Shown here in pieces: positions 40,455 through 51,734 of a stretch of 64,000 bases of DNA. Every line of letters starts with the position of its first letter. The first letter of the stretch is position 1. The DNA comes from Aureococcus anophagefferens. Lineage: Eukaryota; Sar; Pelagophyceae; Pelagomonadales; Pelagomonadaceae. The stretch is taken from assembly GCF_000186865.1 (NCBI RefSeq), contig NW_008705564.1:2393-66392 (forward strand), written 5' to 3'. The position numbers and the translations under genes were made by a program. Under the pieces are notes generated by a model. It had not been told where the DNA came from. It was given only the letters and a program-made list of their open reading frames with translations, and searched no databases.

Positions 40455-42197
40455 CTACTCCTTGATCCAGGCCATGGCGTTGCCGTCGACGAGGTGGAGG
40501 GGCAGGTGCTCGATGTTCCGGTTCCGGCGGAAGTCGATCACGGCCGCGCGCGCGGACGTGTACTGCCAGTTGTTGTGGACGACGATGCCGCCGACCGTGA
40601 CCTTGTCGTAGAGGAGGTCCAGGGCCTGGGTCGTCGACCGGTACATGTCGCAGTCCATGCGCAACAGCGCGATCTGCGTCGTCGGGAGGATGGGCAGCGT
40701 CTCGTTGAAGAGGCCGCCGGCGATGACGACCTTGTCGTCGAAGACGCCGTAGCGCTTGAACGTGGCGACGACCGCGTCGGCGCCGCCGACGTGGAAGTTC
40801 TGGTAGGCCCAGCCGTTCGTGTCGACGCCGTCGTTCTCGATGTCGGCCTGGGGGAAGCCGACGAACGTGTCCGCGACGAAGATCTTCCGGCCGCCCGTCG
40901 GGTCCAACACGTCGACGACGCCCTTGGAGAAGATGGACGCGCCGCCGCGCCAGGCGCCGCACTCGACGATGTCGCCGGGCACGCCGTCCTCGACCAAACC
41001 CTCGATCATGGCCTGGAGCCAGTCGAGCTTGTGCACGCCGACCATCGTGTGGCCGACCCAGTTCGGCGACAGCGGCCCCGCGACGCCCGGGCCGTCGTCC
41101 GCGTCGACGCCGTCGAGGTAGAGCCAGCCGACGACGGCGTCCCGCAACAATTTGATGAAGCGGCCCGCCGGCGTGTTGAGGGGCGTCTTCGGCTGGAGCT
41201 GCGGCGCGGCGACGAACGTCGACGCGTCGCCCTCGCCGACGGTCGCGTCCGTGGCCCGGCGCCGGAGCCGCACCTCGAGGCGGTGGGACCCCTGGGCGTC
41301 GGCGAAGCCGCTCAGCTGCGCGTTGTAGGACGTGTCGAAGCAGGCCTCGGCGGGCTTGGGCCGCGACGCCAAATCGCCGGTGACGACGGACGCGCCCGCG
41401 GCGTCCGCGTCGCCGTTCGCGCCCTCCTTGCCGCTGGAGTGCACGGAGATGCACACGTCGCCGTCCGTCGGCGGCCGAAAGGCCCCGGACACCTTGACGC
41501 GCTGCGCGTCGAAGAAGAGGTTCGACGTGTGGAGCACGAAGTAGACCGGGTAGAAGCCGTCGAAGGAGACGACGGGCGCGTCGCCGACGGCCCGGTGGAG
41601 CCGCGCGTCGACGGGCGTCGACTTGCGCGTCCGCTCCAGCGCCACGCGGTGCTCGATGAGCGCCAGGTCCGCCTCGCGCCAGAGGTCGAGCGCCGCGGCG
41701 ACCTCGCGCGCGGCCTGCGACGTGTTCGCGGTCCACGCGGGCACCTGGAGCGTGTGGTTCGCGACGGGCACGCCGTCGTCGTCGCCGAGCTCCCAGCACT
41801 TGGCGTTGTCGCAGACCGTGCGCTGCGTGCGCACGGGCAGCTCGATGTCGACGTGGAGCGGGCTCGCGCCCACCCAGGACACGGGGTCGTAGTTCTCCAC
41901 CGACCCGTCGCGCACGAGGGACACGCCGGGGCTCGCGAGCGTCGACCCCTCGGCCTCCTTGGCCCGCAGGTGCTGGTCCACGATGATCGTCATCGCGCCG
42001 CCGACGCAGTTGTCGATGGCCAGGGGCTCGAAGACGGGGCTGCAGGCGCGCCGGGCGGCGTCGAGGTACGATTGGCCCTCGAGGAGGAGCAGCTTCGTCC
42101 CCTGGCCGTCGACCGTGAGGTCCAAATTCAACAGCTCCGTCTGCGCCGAGACCGCCGCCGCGAACGCGACGATGATCGCGCATCGCGGCGAAGCCAT
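40455..42197 (-). CDS. TylF/macrocin O-methyltransferase-like secreted protein
   Basis: 580 residues from ATG 42197 with a signal peptide (IIVAFAAAVSAQ). Residues 1-330 are an unrecognised ectodomain. The last 230 residues match the TylF (macrocin O-methyltransferase) family: VGHTMVGVHKLDWLQ, the SAM-binding GDIVECGAWRGGASIF, VADTFVGFP, KVVIAGGLFNETLP, LLRMDCDMYRSTTQALD, then GGIVVHNNW. Bacterial members have DD at the last metal site; here it is HNN, so metal use may differ. It probably methylates a hydroxyl on a sugar-like acceptor in the secretory pathway. The 5' flank holds an 89-bp tandem repeat. Confidence 0.8.
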   Translation of the reverse strand: MASPRCAIIVAFAAAVSAQTELLNLDLTVDGQGTKLLLLEGQSYLDAARRACSPVFEPLAIDNCVGGAMTIIVDQHLRAKEAEGSTLASPGVSLVRDGSVENYDPVSWVGASPLHVDIELPVRTQRTVCDNAKCWELGDDDGVPVANHTLQVPAWTANTSQAAREVAAALDLWREADLALIEHRVALERTRKSTPVDARLHRAVGDAPVVSFDGFYPVYFVLHTSNLFFDAQRVKVSGAFRPPTDGDVCISVHSSGKEGANGDADAAGASVVTGDLASRPKPAEACFDTSYNAQLSGFADAQGSHRLEVRLRRRATDATVGEGDASTFVAAPQLQPKTPLNTPAGRFIKLLRDAVVGWLYLDGVDADDGPGVAGPLSPNWVGHTMVGVHKLDWLQAMIEGLVEDGVPGDIVECGAWRGGASIFSKGVVDVLDPTGGRKIFVADTFVGFPQADIENDGVDTNGWAYQNFHVGGADAVVATFKRYGVFDDKVVIAGGLFNETLPILPTTQIALLRMDCDMYRSTTQALDLLYDKVTVGGIVVHNNWQYTSARAAVIDFRRNRNIEHLPLHLVDGNAMAWIKE

Positions 42198-42697
42198 TGC
42201 GCTGTGCTGCCCGGCGAAGAGCCGCTGAAATAGCAGGCTTGAATTCGGCACCTTTCGCTCCGCGCTTGTGGAGCAGATCTTCGAATCTGATCTTCGCTCG
42301 CAAGTGAGTAGTGTCCCCGAGCCTCCCCGCGCACACGAGAGTGGGACACACGCGTATGCACAGGAAGAGGGCGGGAGAAAGCGGAAAAAACGCGCTCCCG
42401 CCTCCCGAGCCCGGGGCCCGCACACGAGATGGGGACACACGCGTATGCACAGGAAGAGGGCGGGAGGAAGCGGGCAAAAACGCGCTCAGGGGAAGCGGGC
42501 CTCGGACCACTGCGTCGCGGCGACGCCCGCGGCGACGAGCGCGTGGGCGTCGACGCCGGCGTCCGCGAGCACGGCGACGGTGCGGGAGCGGAAGCGCGCG
42601 GACCGCCATCGTCGATGCGGACCGTCGTCGTGCGATGCGTAAAGGAAGCGCGGGAGGGAAAGCACGCGGACCGCCGCCACGTCGTCGTCGCGCGCGA
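42198..42697. other. Intergenic gap with 89-bp tandem repeat
   Basis: 500 bases between the methyltransferase start and the stop of the Cys-rich module gene. A 65-67-base unit is repeated at 42332-42396 and 42421-42487, sharing GACACACGCGTATGCACAGG and a poly-A patch. The promoter-proximal sequence CTTCGAATCTGATCTTCG (42279) resembles motifs before other genes. No coding gene is supported. Confidence 0.6.
42332..42487. repeat. Tandem direct repeat, two units, 89-base period
   Basis: Units 42332-42396 and 42421-42487 both run from CACACGAGA through ACACGCGTATGCACAGGAAG to AACGCGCTC, with a few substitutions and one small indel. Both lie upstream of the methyltransferase gene, perhaps in its promoter or leader. 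Confidence 0.8.
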
Positions 42698-45600
42698 TCA
42701 CCAAATGTTGGGTTGGAAGCCGGCCGAGTTCCCGGGTCCGTAGCCGGTGCTGTCCTCGTAGATCTCCGCGAGCGAGATGGGGACCCAGCCATAGTCGGGG
42801 ATGTTGTCGGGGATGTCGATTATCATGCGGTAGTCGAGCTCGACCTTGTGGTTGACCTTGGTGGCCTTCTTGATGAAGTCCTTCTCCTGCCAGTACTCGT
42901 GCATGAGCTCGACGCGCTTCTGCATGGACGCGAGGATCTCTTCGGTGTAGACCTCGGGATACTCGTACGCGAGCTGCTTCATGGCCGGCTGGTCGCGCCA
43001 GCGGTACCAGCGGTAGTAGAGCGTCGCCGTCGACTCGAGGACGAGGGTCCGCGTCTCGAGCTCGCACTCGCTCGAGTCCGTGCAGACCTATCGGGCGCGA
43101 CGGTTTCGCGCGTCGCGAACATCTCCGGTTGCGCGTCGCGATTATCTCCGGTTTCGCGTCGTGCCCATCTCTCGATGCCACGGGACGCTGGGACGCACCC
43201 AGCACCAGTGATCCGTCTCGTTCCAGCCGCGTTTGTTTGTCGTGTCGTCGTAGTCGAAGGTCGCGTTCTCCTGGCGCTCGTGGTTGACGTAGTTCGCGCG
43301 GCCCCAGAGCGGCAGCGTGTACTCCGCGTCCCGGAGGCTCTCCGGCGCCTCGCTCTCGTCGATGGGCTCGGCGGCGTAGTAGGTCTGGTTCTCCCCCGGC
43401 TGGTTGGCGTAGCGCTCCTTGCGGCCCGGCGTGTAGGTCGTCTTGTAGTAGCGGGTCCAGAGGCGGTCCTCGGCGCCCTCCCACTCGTAGAAGATGTTCG
43501 TCTCGACGGGGTCGAGGTCGTCGCCGGTGCCGACATCCTCGTAGTACTCGTCCGAGGACACGCCGTTCTCGATGTCGATGTACATGGCGTCCTCGTAGAC
43601 CAGGGACGTGAGGCCCAGGTCGAAGTAGGCGCCGTAGGTGTTCATGTGGTAGGACCCGTTGAAGCGCGTGTCGAAGTTCGCGAAGAGTGCCTCGAGCTCG
43701 TCGTCGGACTCGCCGGCGTAGGCGAAGACCTCGAGCCAGCGGTCGTACGTGTCCGCGTTGTACGTCCGCGCGTTCGCCTGCCACAGCTCCGAGTCCGTGT
43801 AGTTCGGGTAGTTGATCTGCGGGATCTTCCAGTAGGTCGGCCCCTCGTACGAGTCCGGCAGATCCTCGCCGCTGTCCGTGTAGTCCTCGAAGATGCCCTC
43901 GAGGCCCGGGAACTCGCCGCCCGTCGACGGCCACCAGTCCGCGCCGCGGTAGGCGAACGAGTCGTAGACCGACGGGTTCACGCAGCACGCGTCCGGCTCG
44001 TACTCGTAGAACTCGCGCGGGCAGGTGTCGCCGGGGTAGGAGTAGTCGTATTCGCCCGCGTAGTAGGCCTCGTTCTGATTGCACCACTCCTCGAGGCGCC
44101 GCATCCAGAACTGCGGCGCGTAGGCGAGGAGCGGCCCGCTGAACTGCGCCGTGTCGATGACGTGGGTCCACGTCGTCAGCCCAAAGTCCTCGTTGCCGAA
44201 GAGCGTCGTCCGGTTGCGGATCTTGCCTCCGGGAAAGATGGGGAGTACGACCCAGCCCGCGCCGAGGAAGACGCCGCCGTCGTCCTCGTGCTCGTCCTGC
44301 GTCGCCTCGAAGCCGTAGCCCGACACGGGGACGATGACCCGGTTCGCCATGGTGACGAGGCCCAGGTACCTGCGCGTAGAGGGACCGTGATCATCGTGCG
44401 GCAGGCGCGACAGCGGAAACAAAACGACCCCCCCAAAAAAAACACGCCGGAGCCGCGCTTGCAGGCGATGCCCATCTCCTGGAAGCCCCAGCCGCGGCCG
44501 ACGTCGGAGACGGGCGTGTAGGCGTAGAGGGATCCGCCGGCCAAATACTTGGGGAGGCGGCTGTAACCGAGGTTGTTGTTGTTGTAGACGCCGCCCTCGA
44601 TGGACGCCATGGCCGTCGCGTGCGAGCCCCCGGCGATGTCGAACTTCGTCCGCGCCAAGGGCGCGACCCACTGACCCAGGTAGCCGAACTGGGCCATGTC
44701 CGACGCGGTGCTCGACACGGGCTCGCCGATGTCCTTCTCCATGACCCGTAAGATACGCGTGTACATCGTGAGGCCGTAGTACTCGCGCGTCGTCTGCGCC
44801 AGGTCCGCATATTGGTCCGACTGCCCCCCGACGGAGTTGGACGTGTCCCACATGTCGGAGCGGTAGAGCTGGGGCCGGGGGCCGTGGCCGGAGAACGAGG
44901 CCATGCCTACCGCGCGTCGATCGGGTTCCCGGCCGAACTCTCTCGAGACTCGTCGGAGCCGCGGGGCGTTCCGTCGGAGTCTCTCGAAACTCGGGGCGCC
45001 GGGCCGCGCCCGTGCACTCCTGCTCGAAGCCCTGCGGGATGCAGGTCATGGAGTCGCAGAAGCGCGCCGCGTAGTCCGCGTCGCAGTTGGCCCGCGGGTA
45101 GCAGCCGCGGTCCTTGACGGCGACGTCCGGCTTGCAGGTGCGCGTGACGATGTCGAGCGCGTAGCCCTGGGCCGCCGTGCAGTCGTCCGCCGAGTACGCG
45201 AACGTCGGCGCGGGCGCGGGCGCGCCGATGACCGTGCACCCGTCGCCGTCGTCCTCGAAGCAGAGGCAGGAGAAGGCCGGCGTCGGCGGCGCCGTCGGCT
45301 GGCCGTCCGCGCAGCGGCACCTGCGCGCGGCGCGCGTCCCCGCCGACGTCGCTCGAAAGGACGCGACGCCGGGGCTCGCCACTTCTCGTAGCCCCCCGCC
45401 GGGTCGCCGCCGAAGAAGTCGGTGCTGCATTCCACGGCCCCGTCCGCGTCCTTGAGGTCGAGGATGTGCATCGTGGTCCACATGGGGTCCGGCGCGCCCG
45501 CCCAACTGTTGCCGTTGGTCCCGTACGAGGCCCAGTCGCCGTCGCAGGCGCACGACCCGCCCTGCTCGGCGCAGCAGTTCGGGTCCGAGTCGCAGTCCCA

Positions 45601-48600
45601 GAAGCTGAACGCCGACGGCGCCGCCGTCGTCGGCAGACCCGACGGCGGCGGCGAGACCGTCGGCGGGGCGGAGGCCGTCGGCGCCAGAATCGTCGGGACG
45701 TGCGACGGCGCCTGCGTCGACGGGCGCAGCGTCGGCTCGCCGCCGACGCATCTGCACCACTTGCTGTAGCCGCCCGCGGGGTCGCCCTGGCCGAAGGTCT
45801 CCGTGTTGCACGTCGCCGAGTCGGCCTCGAGGTAGACCCACATGGGCGTGTAGCCCTGCCTAGGAAAAGCGACGGGATCGCGCGCGTCTCGCGCGAGCGT
45901 CGGCGCGCGCGCGCCGGCGGACGCCGGTGCCCCGCCATTCCATGCCGTTGCTGCCGTAGGCCATCCAGCCCGAGTCGCAGGCGCAGGTGTCGCCCGACTC
46001 GGCGCAGCAGTTCGGATCCGAGTCGCAGTCCAAGAAGCTGAACGCCGACGGCGCCGCCGTCGTCGGCAGACCCGACGGCGGCGGCGAGACCGTCGGCGGG
46101 GCGGAGGCCGTCGGCGCCAGAATCGTCGGGACGTGCGACGGCGCCTGCGTCGACGGGCGCAGCGTCGGCTCGCCGCCGACGCATCTGCACCACTTGCTGT
46201 AGCCGCCCGCGGGGTCGCCCTGGCCGAAGGTCTCCGTGTTGCACGTCGCCGAGTCGGCCTCGAGGTAGACCCACATGGGCGTGTAGCCCTGCCTAGGAAA
46301 AGCGACGGGATCGCGCGCGTCTCGCGCGAGCGTCGGCGCGCGCGCGCCGGCGGACGCCGGTGCCCCGCCATTCCATGCCGTTGCTGCCGTAGGCCATCCA
46401 GCCCGAGTCGCAGGCGCAGGTGTCGCCCGACTCGGCGCAGCAGTTCGGATCCGAGTCGCAGTCCCAGAAGTCGAACGCCGACGGCGCCGCCGACGGCGCG
46501 GCCGACGTCGAGGGCGCCGCGGTCGGCTCCGGCGCCGCGGTCGGCGCCGGCGCGGGCGCCGCGGACGGCGCGGCCGTCGACGGCGCGAGGCTCGGCGCGG
46601 CGCTCGTCGGCGCCACCGTCGTCGGCGCCGAGGAGGGCGTCGACGACGGCAGCGGGCTCGGGAGCGCGGACGGCGTCGAGGACGGCCCGGACGACGGGGC
46701 CGCGGTCGGCGGCCGGGACACGGACGGCGCGGGCGACGACGGCGCGGCCGACGGGAGGCCGCCGAGGCACCGGCACCACTTGTCGTAGCCCGGCGCGGGG
46801 TCGTCGCCGCCGAAGGCCGCCGTCGAGCACTCGATGGAGTCCGCCTCCGCGTAGGCCCACATGGGGTCGAAGCCCGACCAGTCGAGGCCGTTGCTCCCGT
46901 AGGCCATGGCGCCCGACTCGCACGCGCACGCGCCCCCCTGCTCGCTGCAGCACGCGGCGTCCTCGGCGCAGCTCCAGGCGCGCGTCGCCGCCGAGGGCGC
47001 GCCCGTCGTCGGCGCCGGCGTCGGCGAAGACGAAGGCGCGGCCGTCTCCAGGGCCTCGTCGGCGCACGCGCACCACTTGTCGTAGCCCGGCGCGGGATCC
47101 TCGCCGAACGCCGACGTCGCGCAGTCCGCCGGCGACGCCGCGTAGGCCCACATGGGGTTGCCGCCCTCCCAGTCGAGGCCGTTGCTCCCAAAGGCGACGA
47201 CGCCGCTCTCGCAGTCGCAGGACCCGCCCTGCTCCGCGCAGCAGTCCGCGTCCTCGGCGCAATTCAGGGGCATCGAGTCCGACTCCCCCGAGTCCGAGCC
47301 GTCGTCGCCGACCACCGCGTAGGTCGCGGCGTCCGCCGTCGCGTCGGTCAGATCGTCGGCGCCCATGTCCGTCGCGAGGCTCCGCATCGTCGTCGTGAAG
47401 GATCCGTCGGCGACCGCGTCCTCGAGCGCCGAGCCCTTGGTCTCGCCGTCGTCGTAGGAATCGACGGCGACGTCGCAGGTGAAGGTCACGCCGTCGGATA
47501 AGCGTCTCGAGCCGTCGACGGAGTCCACGACTCCAAAGTTCGAGAGCGCGTCGTCGCTCACGCCCATCGTGGAAGAAATGCTCGAGAGGATGACGTAGAG
47601 CGCCGTGTCGTCGACGAAGAGCTCCTCCGTGGACGTGCCGCTGATGTCGAGCGCGATCGCGACGTACGTCTCCGACGTGGCCTCGCCGGCCGTCGGCGCC
47701 GGAGGCACGTAGCCGGCGATGTCGACGGTGATGTCGTCGGCCGTCGCTTCCAAGAGGGCGTCGACGCCCATGTCCGTCGCGAGGCCCTGCATCGTCGTCG
47801 TGAAGGACCCGTCGGCGACGGACTCCTCGAGCGCGGCCGCCTTGGTCTGGGCGTCGTCGTAGGAGTCGACGGTCACGTCGCACCTGAAGGTCACGCCGCC
47901 CTCGGCCCGATCGACCGCGTTGAAATTCGCCAGCGCGTCCTCGCCGACGTCCGCGGCCGTCGCGACGGACGCGAGCAGCACGTAGAGCGCCGCGTCGTCG
48001 ACGAACAGCTCCTCCGTGGACGTGCCGCCGAGATCGAGCGACACCGCGAGATACGTCGCCGCCGACGCGCCGCCGTCCTCGTCCTCGTAGGAGTAGGAGT
48101 AGGACGCGGCGGGCGCCGGCGTGGCCTCGGCGCGCTCGAGGTACGTCACGACGACGTCCGCCGTCGACGCCGATAGGCCCGTCGCGCCGTAGCTCGCGGC
48201 GTAGGTCCGGAGCTCCGTCGTCAGCGAGCCGTCGTCGACGGCGCCGTGGAACGCGCCCGCCGCGGCCTGGGCCGTCGCGGCGTCGTCGCAGACCAAATCG
48301 AGCAGGATCTCGACGTCGTCGTCGCCCAGCGCGCCCAGGTCCCCGACGAGGACGTCCGCCGCGTCGACGCCCGTCGCGGCGCTCACGGCCATGACGACGC
48401 TCCCGATGGACGCGTCGGCGTCGCCGTAGAGGTCGTCCGCGGACGTCGAGCCGAGGTAGAGGGCCGACTTGACGAGCGTCGACATCAGGCCCGTCGGCGC
48501 CCGCGTCGGCGCGGGCACGAGGTCCTCGCCCATGATCGTCGAGATCTTCGTGTAGATCGCCTCCTTCAGCTTCTTGAACCTACAAGAACGGGATGGCGCG

Positions 48601-49336
48601 GAACCTCGGCCCGACGGAGAGCCGCGACGGCGGAGACGCGCTTCCACGTGTCCTGGGCGGCCTCGACCCTCGCCATCGTCTCCTCGTCCGCCGTGAGCCC
48701 CAATTCGTTCGCGAGGCCGTCGATCTTCTCCGCGACCAGCTCCGCGAAGTCGCCGCTCTCCACGGCCGCCGTGAGCTTCTCCCTCGCAGCCTCGGCGTCG
48801 ATCTCCGTCCTCTGCACGACGTCGAAGGAGATCGTGACGTTCCGGAGCGTGAGGTTCCCGAAATTTCCTCCTCGCGTGCCGTTCTCGTGCCTCAGCCGCC
48901 GCCGCTGCGCGGACACCAGGTAGTCCGTGATGTCGGCGACGCTCACGTTCATCGCCGCCGCGGCGGCGCGGACGATGATGCGCTGCGACAGGTCGTCCTC
49001 GAGCACGTCCGGGTTGAAGACCGTCGTCAGCGCCGCGGAGAAGAACGCGGCCTCGTCCTCCGACGAAACCGCCGAGTCGTCGTCGTCGTCGTCGTCGCCC
49101 CACGGCGCGTACGGCACGTCGGCCTCGAGGACGTAGGCGACGCCGACGGCCGCCGCGGCGACGGCGCAGAAGGACGCGCAGCAGACGGCGACGAGCGCGC
49201 AGGTGCTCCAGCGGCGGTGGGGTTTTAATTCGACCAACGTGCTCTTTCCGTCAAAATTGACGCCCAGGAAGTCGTCGGCCTCGGACTCCCGGTGGTCGAA
49301 GCTCCCGTCGCGGTACGGCGTCATCTGCATGCTCAT
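42698..49336 (-). CDS. Type II membrane protein with five Cys-rich modules and large unknown ectodomain
   Basis: Eight exons keep phase throughout: 49336-48648, 48579-46356, 46288-45923, 45855-45380, 45320-44950, 44906-44429, 44369-43199 and 43087-42698 (2,054 residues). ATG 49336 starts a short cytosolic tail, then a span (CALVAVCCASFCAVAAAAVGV). Next come beta/alpha repeats with VDDTALYVILSSISS and DGSFTTTMRSLATDMG cores. Five copies follow of an eight-Cys module of about 75 residues: C-x(5)-CC-AE-GG-C-C, YGSNG-W, PMW, FG-DPA-GY-KWCRC, separated by Ser/Pro/Thr linkers. The last 800 residues are Tyr/Asp/Glu-rich, with many glycosylation sites, and match no family I know. Introns are 43-111 nt. 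One junction (45321-45379) needs a GC donor to keep KWCRC. Weakest joins: 44907-44949 and 44370-44428; these could instead be a gene boundary. Probably a surface glycoprotein. Confidence 0.6.
45601..46466 (-). repeat. 433-bp tandem duplication of a Cys-rich module, two units
   Basis: Units 45601-46033 and 46034-46466 are almost identical, including the 67-nt introns at 45856-45922 and 46289-46355. One visible change turns FWDCDSD into FLDCDSD in the second-read copy. The unit is 433 bases, not a multiple of three, but splicing of the included intron (433 - 67 = 366) keeps the frame. Confidence 0.88.
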
Positions 49337-49451
49337 CGGGGCTGCCTCGCGCCAGCGGCAGCGTCCGGAGAGCGCAGCGAGAATGCGAGAAGTTGTGCTA
49401 CGACAAGCTTCGAATCGTCAAGGTGAAATTCAACATGAAGATATTTGTTTG

Positions 49452-51094
49452 TTACGGCACTGTTACGGCACGGTCGAGTCCGGGTCGAGGCAGTCCATCT
49501 CGAGGCCGTGGAAGCGGTGGCCCGGCGGGCGGCGCGTGCGGTGCGCGCGGAGCCAGCCCGGCGACCCCTCGGCCGCGAGCGTCGAGTCCAGGAAGCGGCC
49601 GACGTCGAGGAAGATGCCGTCGCGGTCCGCGAGGCCGCCGACGAGGGCCGGTTCCGCCGCGGCGAGGGCGTCGTGCCCGTGGGCCGCGCCGAGGAGCGCG
49701 CCGAGGAGCGCGCCGCGGTGCGCCGCGGCGCCGCCGCCGTTCGCGGACGCGCGGAGCGCGGCGCCGGCGTCGGCGACGGCCGCGTAGCGGTGCGCGAGGT
49801 AGAGCGCCGCGGGCACGGCCTCGGCGACGTCGGCGCCGACGCCCAAGTCCCGCAACACCGCCAGGTCCGCGTAGGGGTCCTCGGCGTAGCGCGCGCCGCG
49901 CTTCGCGAGCTTCGCGGCGTCGAAGCCGAGCTCCGTCGCCGCGCGCGCCGTCGCGGCCCTCAGGTCGTCGCCCGCCAGGAGCTCGAGCAGCACGCGGCCC
50001 AGCAGCACGCCGTGGCGGTCGAGGTGGGCGTGGCGGTGCACGTGGCGGACGTGGTGGCGGAGCTCGTCCGCGAGCAGCGCGCCGAGCTCCGCGTCGGGCA
50101 TGCCCCGCGCCGCGAGGTTCCGCCCGTGCGCCACCAGCATCGCGCCCGCGTGGCTCAGGATGCCCGCGTTGGCCACCTCGATGGCGTCCGCGACGTTGTC
50201 CTCGAGCTTTTCGGCGCCGCTCCGGAAGCTCGCGAAGAATTTCACGTGGCCCTCGTCGGCCCAGGAGTCGTTGTGGCTCTCCGGGTCCGTCATGAACTCC
50301 GCGTAGTCCGTCACGTACTCGTAGCCAAAGTAGAACTGCTGCGTCGCGACGAGGCGGAGGAGCACGCGCAGCAGCAGGCGCTCGAGCGTGTTCTCGCCGG
50401 CTTCGAGGAGGCCGTGCGGGTGCGCGTGCTTCTCGGGCCACGCCGCCGCGCCTTTGTGGAGCACGTTGAAGCCGACGGCGCTCCGCACCTTGTCGTCCCG
50501 GGCCCAGAGGTCCGCCATGAACACGTTGCTCGCGTGATACGCCTGCGGCGCCGCGTAGCCGGCGACGCCGCCGTCGCCGGCCGCGGTCCTCGCGTCCTCG
50601 AGGTAGTCCACGGGCATCGCGAGCGCGTCGCCCGCGAGCGAGAACACGAGCGACCCGGCGGCGCGGTCCCGCAGGGCGTCGCCGGTCCAGTTCGCGCCGT
50701 TGGCGAGGCGGCCGAGGCGCCGCGTGCTGTCCTCGAGGCCGCAGGCGCCGCGGGCCTCGCACGCGGCGAACGCGGCTTCGAGCGCTTTTTTCAGCTTTCC
50801 CTCGTCGCCGGCCCGCTTCCTCGCCACGTCCTTGCGGCCCTGGGCGAGCAGCGTCGTCAGCTTGCCCTCCTCGAGGATGCCGAGCAGCTGGCCGCCGGCG
50901 AGCCGCGCGCGGCGCGCTTTTTGGGCCTGCCAGGGGAAGCCCGACGCGTGCAGCCAATGCGCCGTCATGTCGGCGCTCCAGAGCAGCGGGTCGCCGGGCA
51001 GGTAGGTCGTTTTCGATCCGATGGTGCCATACTCGATCTCCGTTGGCTTGGCCAGCGCTACGGCTGCGCACAAGGCGAGCGCGAGCGCCGCCAT
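49452..51094 (-). CDS. ADP-ribosylglycohydrolase/crystallin J1-like secreted protein
   Basis: About 546 residues from ATG 51094, signal peptide MAALALALCAAVALA. The core has the ADP-ribosylglycohydrolase opening (DRAAGSLVFSLAGDALAMPVDY), a middle VTDYAEFMTD, and the closing helix (ANGGGAAAHRGALLGALLGAAHG). In classical enzymes the closing motif has the metal-binding DTDT; here it is NGGGA, so the di-magnesium site is altered. An His-rich stretch (HHVRHVHRHAHLDRH) lies in the middle. Enzymatic removal of ADP-ribose is therefore uncertain; a secreted ADP-ribose or nucleotide-binding role is possible. A 114-base divergent region separates it from the GNAT gene. Confidence 0.55.
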
Positions 51095-51208
51095 CCTTTG
51101 CTGGGAGTTTTGCTGGGCAGCCCTGCTTGAACTTATTGTTGACTTTGAACGCCGACCTCTCCGGCTATGGGCAGCGCTTTCTAGGCAGGCCGCGTCTCAC
51201 CGAGAAGG

Positions 51209-51689
51209 ATGGCCGCGGCGTGCATCATCAAGGAAGCGCCGCTGGGCGCTCACGACGAGCGCACGCTCCTCGGCGACGGGCACAGCGCGACGGGCTCGCG
51301 GCTCTGGTACCGCACGGCCTGCGTCGGCGGCGCCGAGGCCGGCTTCGTCGTCGTCGACGGTCGGAAGATCGTCAAGCTCGGCGTCCTCCCCGAGTTTCGC
51401 CGCCGCGGCGTCGCGTCGGCGCTGCTCCTCGAGGCCTGCGACCGCATCCGTCGCGACCCCGCCGCGTTCGACGCCGCGGAGCTCTTCGCGCGGCGCCCGC
51501 GTCCGGCCATCGTTTTCTCGTCTTCGACGTTGGGCGCCGTAGGTGCGACCGGACAACGACCCGGCGATCTACCTCTACCGCAAGCACGGCTTCACGCGCG
51601 CGGCGGTGCTGCGGGACTTCTACGGCGAGGGCCAGCCCGCGGTGCGCATGGAGAAGGCGCTCGCTCCAGCGGGTGGGGAGCGACGGTGA
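51209..51689 (+). CDS. GNAT N-acetyltransferase
   Basis: About 150 residues. The first part (51209-51511) has the acetyl-CoA loop VKLGVLPEFRRRGVASALL (RRGVA motif). The second part, in another frame from 51543, has the family's closing motif DNDPAIYLYRKHGFTRAAV and ends EKALAPAGGERR at 51689. A 31-nt GT-AG gap (51512-51542) joins them in phase. If this is an intron it is shorter than others here; a frameshift is the alternative. The acetylated substrate cannot be told. Confidence 0.7.
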
Positions 51690-51734
51690 TACCATAGACG
51701 AAGCGACAATTAGCAAAGGAACATACAAAGGGGC

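Noticed and set aside
45321..45382. GT donor at 45382 as the exon end
   Set aside because: It keeps phase but removes the Trp that is invariant in all five Cys modules; the GC donor three bases on is preferred.
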